Shown piece after piece: positions 21,848 to 34,254 of a stretch of 64,000 bases of DNA (positions are counted from its first letter, which is position 1; each line of letters starts with the position of its first letter). The stretch spans positions 992,001 through 1,056,000 of the forward strand of contig JAADJZ010000015.1 of NCBI GenBank assembly GCA_011032825.1, in the 5' to 3' direction. The notes under the pieces are model-generated. The model was not told the origin of the DNA, did no database searches, and saw only the letters and a list, made by a program, of their open reading frames with translations. The translations under genes were made by a program, and so were the position numbers. This DNA comes from Massariosphaeria phaeospora (taxonomy: Eukaryota; Ascomycota; Dothideomycetes; Pleosporales).

Positions 21848-23852
21848 AAATTGTAAAGAGTGGGGTTGGGTGGGGTACTGTGGACTGTGGACTGGAGTTG
21901 GGCGAGGTACGGAGGAGCGTTTGTGCGCCCGTGGGGGATGGGGGGCGCGGGTTGGAGATATGTATGATACTAGGATCGGGAGCAAAGTACTATAATCAAA
22001 ACGGGGCCACAGTCCGTCTGGACAAGTCTGGGAATAATATCCAGCAACATGCACTATCTTCGGGATGGCTAGCTCTCTTTCTTCTTTTTTCTCCTGCAAG
22101 GCTTCACCTCCTTCTCTCGACCTCCGGCTTTCTTCTTCTCTATCTAGGCTGTGCCATCTAACGTGCAGTGCAGTGCAGTAAGTAGTACGAGTGACCCGGG
22201 CCGGTGTCATATCATACCTATCTACATGTTGTACATAGATAGGTATGTGCTCCGGTTCCGCTCTCTGTCTGTCTGTCTATCTATCAACCCGCGCCTAGTA
22301 CATGATTCCTGGTAGTGTCATTGTATTGCACGGCAGGGCATCCCACCCTACCCGCACCACCAAAGCTGACTTTCCGTACCAGACAATTGATTTAGTTGAT
22401 AGCGTAGCTGCAGGCATATTCCAAGGGGGGGTTGCGAACAAAGCAAGCCTCGTTATTTCAGGAAACTCGCGTCGAGAGTAACAGGTATATTAGCTGTCTA
22501 CCTCAGGTACATATGTAGATAGGTACGGTAAGTCGCAACTCTGACGGACCGAGAGGGCCGGCCGGCTGTTGTACTTGGTAGTTGGCGAGAGCACGGTAAG
22601 GGATGGTAGCTAGCTAATCTATGCAAGGTCGATATCCAGATACCATACCAGCCTACATACATAGACAGATTTTTCCTTGCCAGTTGTCAATCCCGCACTG
22701 CATGCCGGCACATTCGCGCGCTAACCCCTCTCGGCCTCGTGGCAGACAAGGGGATTCCGGTACTCAACTCGGCTGTGGTGAGGAAGGATATCGATATCAC
22801 ACACTGTATAGTAGACCATGTATGTACGGTGAAGTGTCCTTTAGCCAATATAATGCGTGGATGAGGAGTTTCGGTTGAGGAGGAAGGGCTAGGGACAGCG
22901 TGGTTCGTTTGCCCGTGGCGCTGATGTACGTATGTACCAGAGCTGTTTAGCTCGCAGTACTGTGTGGAGCAGGAGGAGGAGGGAAGAGCGCATCTTGACA
23001 GCTGTTCGATAGATAGGGCTAGGGTTTATTGGCTGAGCGGCGGTGGCGTCATCTTGCTGCTACCTACGTGCCCGTGGACGCAGACGGGCCGACATCTACA
23101 TGATTCTATCTAAGCATTTGTCGAGGGCGCGCGGCACCATTTCCGCGTCCGCGTCCGCATCCGCCATGCAAGGCGTGTTGTGTTGAATAGGCATGTAGTA
23201 CACAAACCCGCCAAGCATCCATCCCATCCCATCCCGCACCTCTGAACGCTCCCACTCTCGCCGTGGGATAATCGCACAACCCCAGAGTTGCGCATCCCTA
23301 CCTCCGCAGCCAGAAACCGAGGCAATAGCTCCACGTACATGATCATGATCTGCCTGCAGCGAGGCCGGGCCATGCGCCGCTGCCATTGGGCGCGCGCCCG
23401 ACCAGCGATAACAGGCGCAGGCGTGTCTAGACACAAAGGACAATCTACGCGCTGTCGCGTTTCGAAACACAGCAGCCGCAAAGTGACGCTGGGGGTTCTT
23501 GCTCAGCGCAGCACATACAGCACGTCCTGTACGCGGGTTAGATAGCTACGGGCGCGCCTGCTCGCTTCTTGCTCTGGCTTCACCGCTAGATACGTGTGAA
23601 GGGCAGAGCAGTTGGTGGGGCAGGGGAGTCAGTCGAGAGGGTTGTCGTGTCCGACCCAGGGCGGGGTATGTCTGCCCGAAGGCGGTCATACCAGAAAGAA
23701 AGACGTTGTTATCTAAGAAGGCCAGGGGCCCTCTTCTTTTTACCCTTCACCGCCGAGATACTATCTGGCCTTCAGAATCTTTTCCATCTTGTTCTTTTGC
23801 TTTTTGTTGTTCTCTACACACTCCTCCCTGTGTCGGGTGCGACTACGGCAGC
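21848..23852. other. Intergenic, 2 kb
   Basis: 3' region of CLF1 and promoter of the dehydrogenase. Contains the palindrome at 22213-22247 and scattered TACCTA/TAGGTA-type short repeats (22250-22530). No gene supported. Confidence 0.4.
22213..22247. repeat. Perfect 12-bp inverted repeat (hairpin)
   Basis: CATACCTATCTA at 22213-22224 pairs perfectly with TAGATAGGTATG at 22236-22247 around an 11-nt loop. It lies about 365 nt after the CLF1 stop, so it could be in the 3' UTR or just past it. A role in 3'-end formation or RNA structure is only a guess. Confidence 0.7.
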
Positions 23853-25902
23853 ATGAGCAAGCCAAAAGTTTTGCTTCTCGGAGAGATTGAACAGTAAGTG
23901 TTAGTGCTCTTTCATCTGCCCTCGTTCTCTTGTTTCTGGAATGGTTCTGCGCCGATGTCGGATGAACTGCTGTATTCACTATTCCGTGTGTGGTCAATCT
24001 TACCACGCAACGTTCTGTTATTGCTTCGCATACCTCTGAGGATGAAGTGCCTCTTCTGCACAGCCCTTCTGTACATTTGAAAATTGGCGTGTGCTATTCT
24101 CAGCCTCCGAGTTCATACGTTTCCTACTGCGGCTTTCAGCTGTATGAAGAACCTTGCCTCAACTGACAAGACCAGTGCCCATGAATCATGGAACTCGCTC
24201 GCGACCCTTGCCGAGTTAGTCAGCCCCCGAGCCTGCAGCCGTGCAGGATTCCTAGACGAATGCAAGAGCGGAGAATTGGACGGGATTGTCGTCATATACC
24301 GAACGTTTGCAAGCGTGGATACAACAGGACGATTTGACGAGGAGCTAGTCAAAGTTTTGCCGGAAACCTTGAAGTTTATATGTCATAATGGTATGTAGGT
24401 GAAAGCCCCCTTTCATTGCCGAGTTATTGTGGTTTGAAGTCCTGCATGGAGACGCCGCATAACTCTTGATCAAGTTTTTTCAGGTGCTTGTTCGGGCGAG
24501 AGGATTTGCAAAGACTTGTAATATCTGATGTGTCCTTTGTCAGTGACGCCCATACGCAACTATTGACATAGGCCTGAGAGTAGTGGGACAGCAGAAAATC
24601 GTACCTCATTTTCTCCGACACCAAGTAGGCACTCGTGTCTTGCTATATGAGGATGAAGAGAACTGGATTCTGCAACATGGGCAAGGCTTAGGAAGAGATA
24701 TGGTTCTCGATGGATAATCCTTCTCCCAGAGTACCTTTGTCGATGTTTTGGCTCACGAATTCTTTACAGGAGCCGGTTACGATCAAGTGAACGTGCATGC
24801 CTGTACCGATCGAGGTATAAGGGTGTCGAACACTCCAAAGGCGGTGGATGACGCAACCGCCGACGTCAATATGTTCCTCATCCTAGGGGCTCTCAGGAGA
24901 TTCAACCCCTCTATGGTTGCCCTTAGGGAGGGCAAGTGGAGAGGGCATCCCCTTCCACCGCTAGGTCACGATCCCAAAGGGAAGACGCTCGGAATACTTG
25001 GGATGGGAGGCATTGGAAGAAATCTTAGGAAGAAGGCGGAAGCGTTTGGCATGCGCGTCGTCTACCACAACCGACAGAAGCTGAGCGAGGAGCTGGCTGG
25101 AAAAGCGGAATACGTTGGATTCGAAGAGCTACTAGCAACAAGTGACGTTATCAGTCTGAATCTTCCCCTCAATGTGAGTGAACGCGGCTACCTTTATCGT
25201 GAGGCTCTAGGGCTCCCGGATTGCCACTCTGACCGAAGGGTTGTTATACTGACAGTAGTCTTGCGCAGACAGAGACGCGCCACAAGATCTCCACGCGTGA
25301 GCTCGAGGCAACGAAACGGGGTGTTGTGATAGTTAATACAGCCCGCGGTGCTGTCCTAGATGAAGTGGCGCTCGTGCAGGCGCTTGACAGCGGACACGTT
25401 GCATCTGCAGGGCTCGATGTCTACGAGGACGAACCTGCGATCCATCCCGGCTTACTGAAAAATCCGCACGTTATTCTTATTCCACATCTGGGCACTTGGA
25501 CGGTAGAGGCAAGTAGATCCCCTCTCTTTCGGATTCGATGCAGTCCCCAAAGCGCGCGAGGTGCAGCAGCAGTGCAGTCGGTAAGAAGGCCTGGACGCGC
25601 ACGTTGTGTAGTGCACATCTTGACGTTGCGCCAACACAGGTGTGGAGCCACCAGACGGGCGTCCTAAAAGTTGGGTAACGGAGCACCTAGCAAGCGGCCT
25701 TCCTGTTTCTCTCCTGCAGCGTGCCACTGTTGTCCCATCCTTCCCGGACGAGAAGGAGGTTACATCGCTAGACTGGCGAGGCTGACCCGTTTTACAGACC
25801 CAAACTGCAATGGAAGAGCTGAATATCTCCAATGTCCGGGCTGCGCTGGAAACTGGAATCTTGAAGAGCGCTGTGCCGGAGCAAGCCGATCTGGAATGGT
25901 AA
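23853..25902 (+). CDS. D-isomer-specific 2-hydroxyacid dehydrogenase (glyoxylate/hydroxypyruvate reductase type)
   Basis: NAD(P)-dependent oxidoreductase that reduces 2-oxoacids such as glyoxylate or hydroxypyruvate. Exons 23853-23893, 24176-24390, 24770-25173, 25269-25508 and 25798-25902 give 334 aa, the family's usual length. The nucleotide-binding loop GILGMGGIGR is near residues 159-169. The catalytic Arg is in VNTARGAVLDE, Glu in DVYEDEPAIHP and His in PHLGTWT. Introns are 282, 379, 95 and 289 nt, much longer than elsewhere in the window. The fourth has a GC donor (GAG|GCAAGT), which reconnects WTVE to TQTAMEELNISNV as the family requires. The long introns could hide alternative exons. 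Substrate not determinable. Confidence 0.88.
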
Positions 25903-27299
25903 AAAGAAAAGTTTCAAATATTCATAGCTATCCAGGAAGGTCAGTATTAGGTACCGTCAGTCATCCATAGATAAGAATGGAAGTAAGGAGTACATGCGTG
26001 GAAGTCGTACAGCCTTTGAGTGAATGAGAGACATCCCGTGATCCCTGAGCCAAGGGGCGTGGTAACCGACCATTCGTGAGCTTTCTGTTCTTTCTGTTCT
26101 TTTTGTTGGCCCTTTTGTTTATGTCAAAAAGCAAAACGCGCCCGCCGGGACTGCCGTGGTGCAGCCTTGTGCAAGATCGGATCGGCGACTATAACTCGTA
26201 AAAGGCCGCGAGGGTTGCCTAAGAATGCTGCCAACAGCCAGAATTCGTGATCCGCAACTGGTCGTGCATATCACTCTGTTCCGTTAGCTACATATGTCTC
26301 GACCCGCTGTAAATGCGCCATTTGGATTTTCGTGTCGCCTCCAGATGCCCTCGCTGGAGAACGGACGCCAATGGCGGCACGGGAGCGTCATGTGTTGCGA
26401 GGTTGTTCCTTGCACGAACTCTCCTCGTGTTGTGATGGCGGGCGTCCCGGAGATCGGAGGCGGCGAACTGCGGAGCGTGGTGTGGTGTTGGGTCCGTAGC
26501 TCAGAGTAATGAAATGTGGATGGTAGACAGTGACAGATGGAGAGCGCGGAGATGGCGACGAGGCACACAATGACTTTGATTACTCCGTACAATAGCTTCG
26601 GCAACAATGTGCCGTGGGCGCCGGCTGGGCTGGGTGCTAGGGCCACTTGGAGAAGGCTTCCACTTTGATCAGGGGTGCCTTGACTGAGCGAGCTCGTCTG
26701 TTCCCGATACCGAGATACGCGACCGCAACCTGACGTCGTTGCAATCGCTCTTTATGCCAACTGGCAAAGCAAAGCATAGCGAAGCGTTCACGTTTACCAG
26801 CCAACTGGCTATACGCATGTTTGCTGCCGCCGAGCTGATGGTTGTGTTGTCACACAGAAGCCAACGGGTCAGAGGCGCACGCTGAGCAGGCTGTTAGCCC
26901 GGGCGCTCTAGAGCTCTGGCGGAAACTGGGACTGTCCTGCAAGCTCTGCTATGATAGTTGACAACTGATCTGATCTTTGGCGGGGTATAGCGACAGCAGC
27001 GGGAATCGAGGGAGAGGCTCTCTTCTGCCCAGTCCCCGGTGGTGGAAGTTTCGGTCGGTGTTGCTACACAGTCCAGGGCACAAGTCGCCATCTATCAACG
27101 GCTCCAACGGCCGTACACGCCGCTTTTATCCGTTTTGACAGCCTTTAGTGACACAGGCGACCCTTCTCAGCCCTTGTCAGCACTGGGCCTCGTCTGGCTG
27201 GGGAAGTGCGACGCCAACAGCAGAACGAGCGTGCTCGCGGATTCGCTTGACGTCCATTACCGCCCACACTCTCTCGGTTTTCTAGTCTACGCTATTAGT

Positions 27300-27545
27300 T
27301 GCCGCTAATGCCTGCGCAGCTAATAATTAGCTAATATTTGCTACTACTAATTATTTTAGGCAACTATGTATAACTAGCTAAGTATAAAAGTTTGCTATGC
27401 TTTTTTCTCTTTTTACTCTTTACTAAAGAGAAAGTAAGAGATAACGTTAGTAATAGTTATAAGTTAACGTTATTAATTTTTTACTTTATTTAATAGCAGA
27501 GCTAGATTATAGCTAGAAAAAGTAGATATTAAGGGCAAATTAGGC
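27300..27545. repeat. AT-rich island, probable RIP-degraded transposon fragment
   Basis: About 245 bp of strongly AT-rich, TA-rich sequence (AGCTAATAATTAGCTAAT, GTTATAAGTTAACGTTATTAA) with sharp edges inside GC-rich flanks. This looks like repeat-induced point mutation of a mobile-element remnant. No ORF or terminal repeat is left to classify it. Confidence 0.5.
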
Positions 27546-28306
27546 GCACTACGCTGCGCACTGGTGGAAACCTTCTGTTTAGATAAAGCGTTAAGCTCTC
27601 CCCCCGCAGGAGCTCTCAATCATGCAACGCGTTCACCGTCTTTCTCACTGCTGATCGATCCGGACGGGCGTTGATGTGGCTGGGATTTCGCGGCTAGTTC
27701 TCGAGATGCAGTTGTGCGCGGGTAAATGGCTCAGCGACGAGCCTGGACGGGCGGGAGATTCGCTCGCATGATTGACCAGCGCGCAGGGCTTCTGTGCATG
27801 GGCGATGATGCGTAGCAAGATGAAGGAAACCCGGGCCGGGCAGGTGGTGTGGTGTGGGGTGGAACACGTCATATACAGCATGCCCGTCTGCCCAACCACT
27901 TTGAAGGTGATGATGCTGGCCGGGCGGTGGTCGTGGTGAGGGCATTTGGCGTGTATAGAATAGCTGCGCGCTGTATAGTTGTCCAAGCCGGGATGCGACG
28001 CCATCCGGGCGAAGCGAGCACTGGCGAAAGGTAAGATGGCGATGGATCATGGGTGGTAGGGTGGGAGGCTACTGGGCGGAGCCATAGCGCACTCGGGAGG
28101 CTGCCCAGCGGCCAGGTTGCTGAAGCCGGATAGTCAGCCTTGCGCCATCTGCCCAATCCCAGGCGGGCGCATCGCATGCGCGTCGCCGCATGTTGGGCCG
28201 CTCGGCTGTCGGCGGTGGCGGGCAGGTCGTCGTTCGTCGTTCGTCGCCGTCGTGCGTGGTGCTGGTCCCCGGTTGCTGTGTGCTGTGTGCGGTGCGCTTC
28301 TCATCA

Positions 28307-28327
28307 CTGCTGCTGCTGCTGCTGCTG
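28307..28327. repeat. (CTG)7 microsatellite
   Basis: Seven uninterrupted CTG units in the GC-rich region upstream of the Zn2Cys6 gene. Not in a supported coding frame. Confidence 0.85.
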
Positions 28328-29147
28328 CTCGCCCGCCACCTGAGGCAGCGAGTGGCGCGTGCTTGGCGCGTCCCGGCTGGGTTAGCGCCCTGCTTTTCCT
28401 ACGACTCTTCTCTGCGCGCGCATGCAAAAGCTCGACTGCCCACAACCCGCAACCCTCCCAACACACCTGCCCTCTGCCCTCTGCCCGCCGCCGTCCCACG
28501 CACGCCGTCGGCCTCCTTGTCCCGGAGCTGTGCGCGCTGGCCACTTGCAGCGTCCTCCCCCCCCAGCAGCAGCAGCTGGCCGTCGCTCGACAGTAGCGAG
28601 CCTAGCGCCATGTAAGTCCCATGCGCGCCGCTTTCACCTTCAGGGTTATTACATGCCATTTCCCATTTCCCTCTTGCTTGCACGCCGCCACCCTTCTCCT
28701 TCTCCTTTCGGCGCTAGCCCTCGCTCTGCGCCCTCACATATTGCGCCTTTGCATCGTGCGTTGCGCGGTCCGCCCGCCAATCTTGTTGTCTCTCCCGCAT
28801 TCGCCTGCTCGCCTGCTCGCCTGCTCAGTGCTCGCCTCCTGTGCTCGCGCCGCCTAGCTCCTGCTAACCTTGCGACGCGCTCAGTGAACCGTTTGGCGTG
28901 GTGCTGTGGAACGTCGTAGGCTCAAGGGCAGCCCGATCTAGGCTTGCTGCTACTGCCGCCACGCTCCATCCCAGCCTCTCTCTGTGTTGGCGTACCACTA
29001 CGCACGGCGCATTCTTTAATAAGCTTCTCAAGCGAGTCCAAGAGGCACGGCCGCGTCGTCCAAACTCGAGCTTCGCACCAAGCAGATGCCCGTGTGCTTG
29101 CCCGTCATTCCCGTCACCACTTATCTCGACAACTCTCCCGCTCCGGC

Positions 29148-31305
29148 ATGGCGGATTCGAGCCACCAGCAGCAGTCCAGACAGCACGCTTATCCCTCCCC
29201 GCACAGCTACCCAAGCCCGACCTCGATGAACCCAAGCTATGCGTACCCTCCACCGCCTGGCAACGAACCATTCCGCGGTTCGCCGCAAGGTGGCCCAAAT
29301 ATGTCGCTCCCGCCGTTGAACCTCCCGCCAATACGTCTGCAGGATGGGCAAGGTCAACATGGTCTGTCGCAGCCTCCATCGGCCCACCCGCCGCAGCACG
29401 CGATGCCTCAGATGCCCCAGTACTATCCGGTTCCCCACGCGTCGCCAGGCCAGCCCATGAATATGGGCTCTGCGCAGCACCTAGCGCTGCGGTATCAGCT
29501 GCCTCCAGCGCCTGGGGAGCAACGTGTGCTGTCCGGCGGGCGCCACAAGAAGGAAATCAAGAGGCGGACCAAGACAGGCTGTCTGACATGTCGCAAACGC
29601 AGGATAAAGGTGAGTCAACTCCAATCGCTTTGTGGGTCGCAAGCAGGAACGCGACTCGGTCGCGCCTGCGCGAGCGCGAGGTCCCGAGGCGCGGCTGCTT
29701 CACACAGCGGCTGTCTAACCGAGCCGAGAGCGACCCAACGATTTCTTCGCTCTATTTCAACGACACACCAGTCTTCATCTGCTAATGCCACCCTCCCTTC
29801 TAGTGTGACGAGGCACACCCCATGTGTCGTAACTGCCAAAAGAGCAAGCGCGAGTGTCTTGGCTACGATCCCATTTTCAAGCCGCAGCCCGGCACGCCCC
29901 AACTACAGCCCGCGCCCAACTCTGCACCGCACCCAGCCTCTGCGCCTGCACCCGCACCTCCGACTTCTGCACCCTACGGAACCCAGGTGCCTCAAGGATA
30001 CGCGCCTGCTGGCTCCACTGGCTACGCGCCGCCAATACCCGCCTCCGGGTCGAGCCATTCGTCGCACGAAAACTTCAACTCGGCCATCGATCCTGCGCTT
30101 GCCGCTGCTGATTCCGCAATGAACGGAGGCCAACCACCATACAATGGCGTGCATGGGTTGAACCCTGGGCTGAGAGGTGTGGGAAGCGCGAGTCCGTACT
30201 CGTCGACTGCGTCGGATGCCCAGCCTGCAAAAGGTTTGTCCTCGCATGCTACGCACACGATTTCTGCCGCGCTCTAACTGACCACCATGTGTAGCGAAAC
30301 GATTAAAGGTTTCTGACATATTTGCCATTGCCAACCACACCCCGCCCGAGGTCCCCGCACGCAACGCACCCATTCCACCTGAGCTGGATGACGAATTCGC
30401 AAACATATTCCTGAAAGACTACGTCAACGGCCTTGATGCCGTCCTCGAGACGCGGTGGTTTTCTACGAACAAGAACGCACTGACCCGGATCCTAGACAAT
30501 CCGATATTACACGAGGAAGCCGCGCACTTTACCGAGACGGTGAAACACAAGAATAACTCAGCTGATATGGCTGGAGTGTTCAGTCAAGAAGCTCGTCTCA
30601 TCTGGCACCTGTTGGGCGTGTGCAAACAGCCTGGTCCGACCTCAAACGGCACTAACGGAACTCTGCCCGCCAGCGCCGAAAATGGAGACTTTCTGCTAAA
30701 AGAAGTCCGTGCGCGATTCGACATTCTGGAAGCTCTTCTGACCTATCAAACTCTGGACCATAACCCCCTGCGGCAAATATCGTATCCGGCCGAGTACGCA
30801 GACATGAAGAGACCGGAGCTCGACTTCTGGGACAACCTAGGAACCTTCCTTATCCACGCTGACACCGAGAGTGCACCACCCGGCGCGGCTGATTATCATC
30901 TGTCGACTATGCGATCTGTCCTACACGAACACGAAGTCCGCGACGCCATCTATTCGTTTGCCATCGCACGGTATATAGGCAATCGGTTCCGCGGTTTTCC
31001 CATTACTCTGCCTAATTCGAGTGACCCGAACCCGGAGAACGACCTCACTAAACTACACGTTGCCATGCAGTTCATTAGCCATGAATGCCGCAGCGGATCG
31101 CAGCAGGTCATTGCCCGCATCTGCGACATGGCCATGTTATCCTGGCAAGTAAGCCGGGCTCCATGAGTGACTCAACGTCTCACATTTGCTTGGAATTTGG
31201 TCGCCCTGGTGCCTCATCTGTCACTGTCACAAACAGCTTCAGCATGGATCCCTGATTTCATTTTCTCCCTTAAAAGTCAGTAGATGGATTCACTATGTGT
31301 ACTAG
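29148..31305 (+). CDS. Zn(II)2Cys6 transcription factor
   Basis: Fungal nuclear binuclear zinc-cluster regulator. Exons 29148-29609, 29804-30233, 30295-31148 and a less certain last exon 31237-31305 give 604 aa. Residues 1-130 are Pro/Gln/Ser-rich. The zinc cluster (Cys 145, 148, 155, 162, 165, 172) has spacing C-x2-C-x6-C-x6-C-x2-C-x6-C in GCLTCRKRRIK-CDEAHPMCRNC, with intron 1 splitting it exactly before CDE. A basic stretch KKEIKRRTKTG precedes it. A Pro/Ala-rich linker (about 190-295) follows. The C-terminal half is helical, with VSDIFAIANHTPPEVPA, FLKDYVNGLDAVLETRWF and YADMKRPELDFWDNLGTF. If the 31149-31236 intron is not used, the protein ends WQVSRAP at 31166. Target genes unknown. Confidence 0.85.
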
Positions 31306-33861
31306 TATCCGAGGGCTTCTTCTTACGAACATTACTGCATGGCTCGAGAAGGATTGATCATGATCTTCCCAGCTTCGACTGGTTCTTTTCTTTCTCTCTC
31401 GTTTTAGCATCTATTTCCATTAGTTCACGATCGTACCTTGCCCACAATTTTCTTTATTCTTTTGTCCACCGCTTAGGTGTGTCGACCTTTGGAGCGGCAA
31501 GTTGGGGACAGTTGCATTCAGCAGGCGCCGAAAGATATCCAAAGCTCAACCTAGTCAGTTGCTCTGCTTCTCCCGCACCTGGTGGGTAAAGTAATCTGTA
31601 TTTCGACTACACTTTCCCCGCCACCTTTAGCATAAAGCGAACGCTTTTCACGTTTTCAGATGCCTTATGGATCTTTATCTTACGCCCACAGTTTCTTTGA
31701 CAAGGAATACTTCGAGAGGACTGGACGTTGAATGGCATTAGAATGAAGGCAATTCTAGACTCAATGTTGACACCCGTCCCCAAAAGCATCAACTTGCCTT
31801 TGGTTACCTTCTCCGTTAAAGTTATCAGCTAAAATCGCGTCAGTTAGGACTGTTACCATTCTTGACGACAGAATCCGCAGTGAACTAAAACGAAAGGATT
31901 CCTTGGAACTGTCTCGCTCGTTCTCAAGAGTACTTCAAGGTCAGTAGTTTGAAACACTAACAAGCTGGTCGAAGTGACTTCAATTTAGAATTGCGCAGTT
32001 TAGATTGCCCTGCTACGCCAATAGCAAAAAAAATCAGCCTGCTTGTTTGTATTCGAATTCGGCAGTATGACAGATCCTGCCAGTGGGTTATCGCTCACCA
32101 GAGTCACCACACCATACAGTAGCCACGGACTCCTCAACGTAACACGCTACCGAGTTGAAGTTCCATCAACGATCTCATCCTATCCCATTCACTACGAAAC
32201 CCTACTACTCGGCTAGCCTTTGCGCCCTCTGTCGGCCCGACAATGGGACCCGAAGAGAGATATCAACAGAAGGCTAGCTACAGCTCGAGTCCCACGAACA
32301 GTTCGAGCAAACTTGAACGTAGCATGCTGCCAATGGACGTCGAGGTGCAGGGCCGGAAGACACATTGAGGACTGAGGTGTGGGTTGGGGCGGGGCGCTGG
32401 GTATGTTGGCAGCAAATGTGCACTAAGTGTTGCCCTGGAAGTCAAAGATGAAAAAACGAGTTCTCGCCAAACCCCAAGAAACTGCGGTACCCACCAAACC
32501 CTGAAGCTGATTGGATACGTCTGCTAATCTCGCACGTAATCAAATGTGAAGGGAGGACCTAAGAGGCAACACAGTTACGTCCAAGATATTTGAAGGGCGC
32601 CACGTAATCTCGTGCCACCAGTCTCCCCACTTTCTATCCACCTTCGGAGAAATATGAAACGCATGGTCATCGGCAGCTAGCGGGCGATCTCGTCTTCGGC
32701 ATCGGAAAGATCGGACGATGTCAAGAGAGCGTTGTGGAGAATTCACAAGGCGCGCAATACATATGCTGTGTTCCTACCTAGTTTACGCATCCTCCACCAG
32801 CATCAGGCAAAAGCTTCCAAACAACGCATCCTGCATCCACCCACTTCCCTTGCCCAGCCAAACGAAACAGCCGCCCATGGGGTACAACAGAAACCCTGAA
32901 CGCCCCACCCCTCCCGTAGTCCAACGTTCATTGCGTGCTTTCCAAGCGCCCAGGACTGTGAACTGCAGCACACAGCCCGCACGTTCGCGCCGCAACACAA
33001 GACACTCGCTCCCGAATAGTCCGTCCGACCGCGGCTTCTCGCTTCTCTCATTCGCCCGGGTCGCTGTACAAACGACCTTGCCATCCGGGGGTCGCACGAC
33101 GCAACGGGATCACCGTCGCTTCCCGGCTGGGGCGCACGTTCCGGTGACTTGGAAATTCTCCGACCGTTGTGCACGCGAGTACATGACGGCTACAACATAC
33201 GTGCTGTTCTGCCGCTCGCCTCCGCGACGCCCGAACGGGGGGGTCTCGGCGTGCACGGAATCGCGTTTGCGCCTGGAGGGCACTGGCGGTTGCGTCGATG
33301 GCGTTCCACGCATGCGCTTGCGACGGGGACGAAACACAATCGAACCGGCCATCGGCAAGCCCGTCCGTCCGCCTGTTCTCAACCGCGGACGGTCTAGTGT
33401 CGCCGTTGTTGTCTGTCTGTCTGGGTTGATTTGATTTGATTGATCACAGAAAACGGACGATAAGGCTGATATCGAGGTCGTACCGGACGGGCGGTGAGGA
33501 TAGCTGCATACCTGCCCGGGCGCCGAATCGGCAGCAGCCCAGGTCAAGGCCCTCGGCAGCACGTCTGATTGGGAGGCGAGACGGGTTGGGAGATATGTTG
33601 TGCAACCACGTCTGCAATGGGATCGGCTGGAATTCAGGAAAACGGCGGGGACCTTCGGGTCTAGAGGAGTTGGGCATGATACGATATTATCTAGCTAGTA
33701 TCTAGTTTGATGATGGGTGGAGATGTGGTTGGGACGGGCGTGTTAGGGGAGTGGGTGGGGTGTAACGACGCATTTGCTGTTGAGACGAGGTTGAGAGGGG
33801 AGTCAAGTGGTTTGGTGCATCTACTCCCGTTTACTTCAACTACACAGTCACTGCTTCACCC

Positions 33862-33879
33862 CTCTCTCTCTCTCTCTCT
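33862..33879. repeat. (CT)9 microsatellite
   Basis: Pure CT run; complementary to the GA run about 245 nt downstream. Confidence 0.85.
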
Positions 33880-34122
33880 TTTCCAACCCCCGGCACCGCA
33901 ACCAAAGCACAAGACCACCTACCGCACTCCGTAGCAACACAGTCCACAGTGTGGAGAAGCGCGGCTTCGCCTTCGCCTTCAACGCAAGACCGGACAGTTC
34001 AAGAAATAATACCTAGCGCGTCTGTAAACGAAACGTGCAATAATGTATATCCTTTGGCAAAGAGAGAGTAATGCCTGCGCGAAAAGCCTTGTTTCAAGAG
34101 GCCAATGGTAATGTATACGTGC

Positions 34123-34141
34123 AGAGAGAGAGAGAGAGAGA
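34123..34141. repeat. (GA)9 microsatellite
   Basis: Pure AG/GA run; could pair with the CT run at 33862-33879 if both were in one transcript. Confidence 0.85.
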
Positions 34142-34254
34142 TCGTGAAGGCAGTGTCTTGAGACTGGAAGCTGGGTGTTGGAAGCAGGATGGTAGGAAGA
34201 GGGACTGTGGAGTCTTGAAGGTAGGTAGGTGGGTAGGTGGGTAGGTGTGAAGTG

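Larger units (their letters stand above)
25903..29147. other. Intergenic, 3.2 kb, with AT-rich island and GC-rich promoter
   Basis: From 25903 to 27300 I see nothing. An AT-rich island follows at 27300-27545. From 28100 to 29147 the sequence is GC-rich with ORFs on both strands and is probably the promoter and leader of the Zn2Cys6 gene. A (CTG)7 run lies at 28307-28327. Confidence 0.4.

Noticed and set aside
21202..22161. 319-aa ORF on the plus strand, Arg-rich
   Set aside because: Out-of-frame shadow of CLF1 with extreme Arg content.
21095..22210. 371-aa ORF on the minus strand
   Set aside because: Antisense to CLF1; caused by GC-rich third codon positions. No protein-like features.
25326..25667. 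Reading exon 4 of the dehydrogenase through into 25667
   Set aside because: The protein after WTVE loses all family resemblance, while the GC-AG splice to 25798 restores it.
26294..26650. Sequence GTCCGTAGCTCAGAGT resembling a tRNA D-arm
   Set aside because: No matching acceptor stem, anticodon arm or T-loop nearby; not a tRNA.
28117..28919. ORFs of 136-165 aa upstream of the Zn2Cys6 gene
   Set aside because: Low-complexity Arg/Ala/Pro/Ser sequence on both strands; likely promoter or leader.
32718..33434. 238-aa plus-strand ORF starting with ATG
   Set aside because: No recognisable motif, odd composition, opposite strand also open; not supported as a gene.
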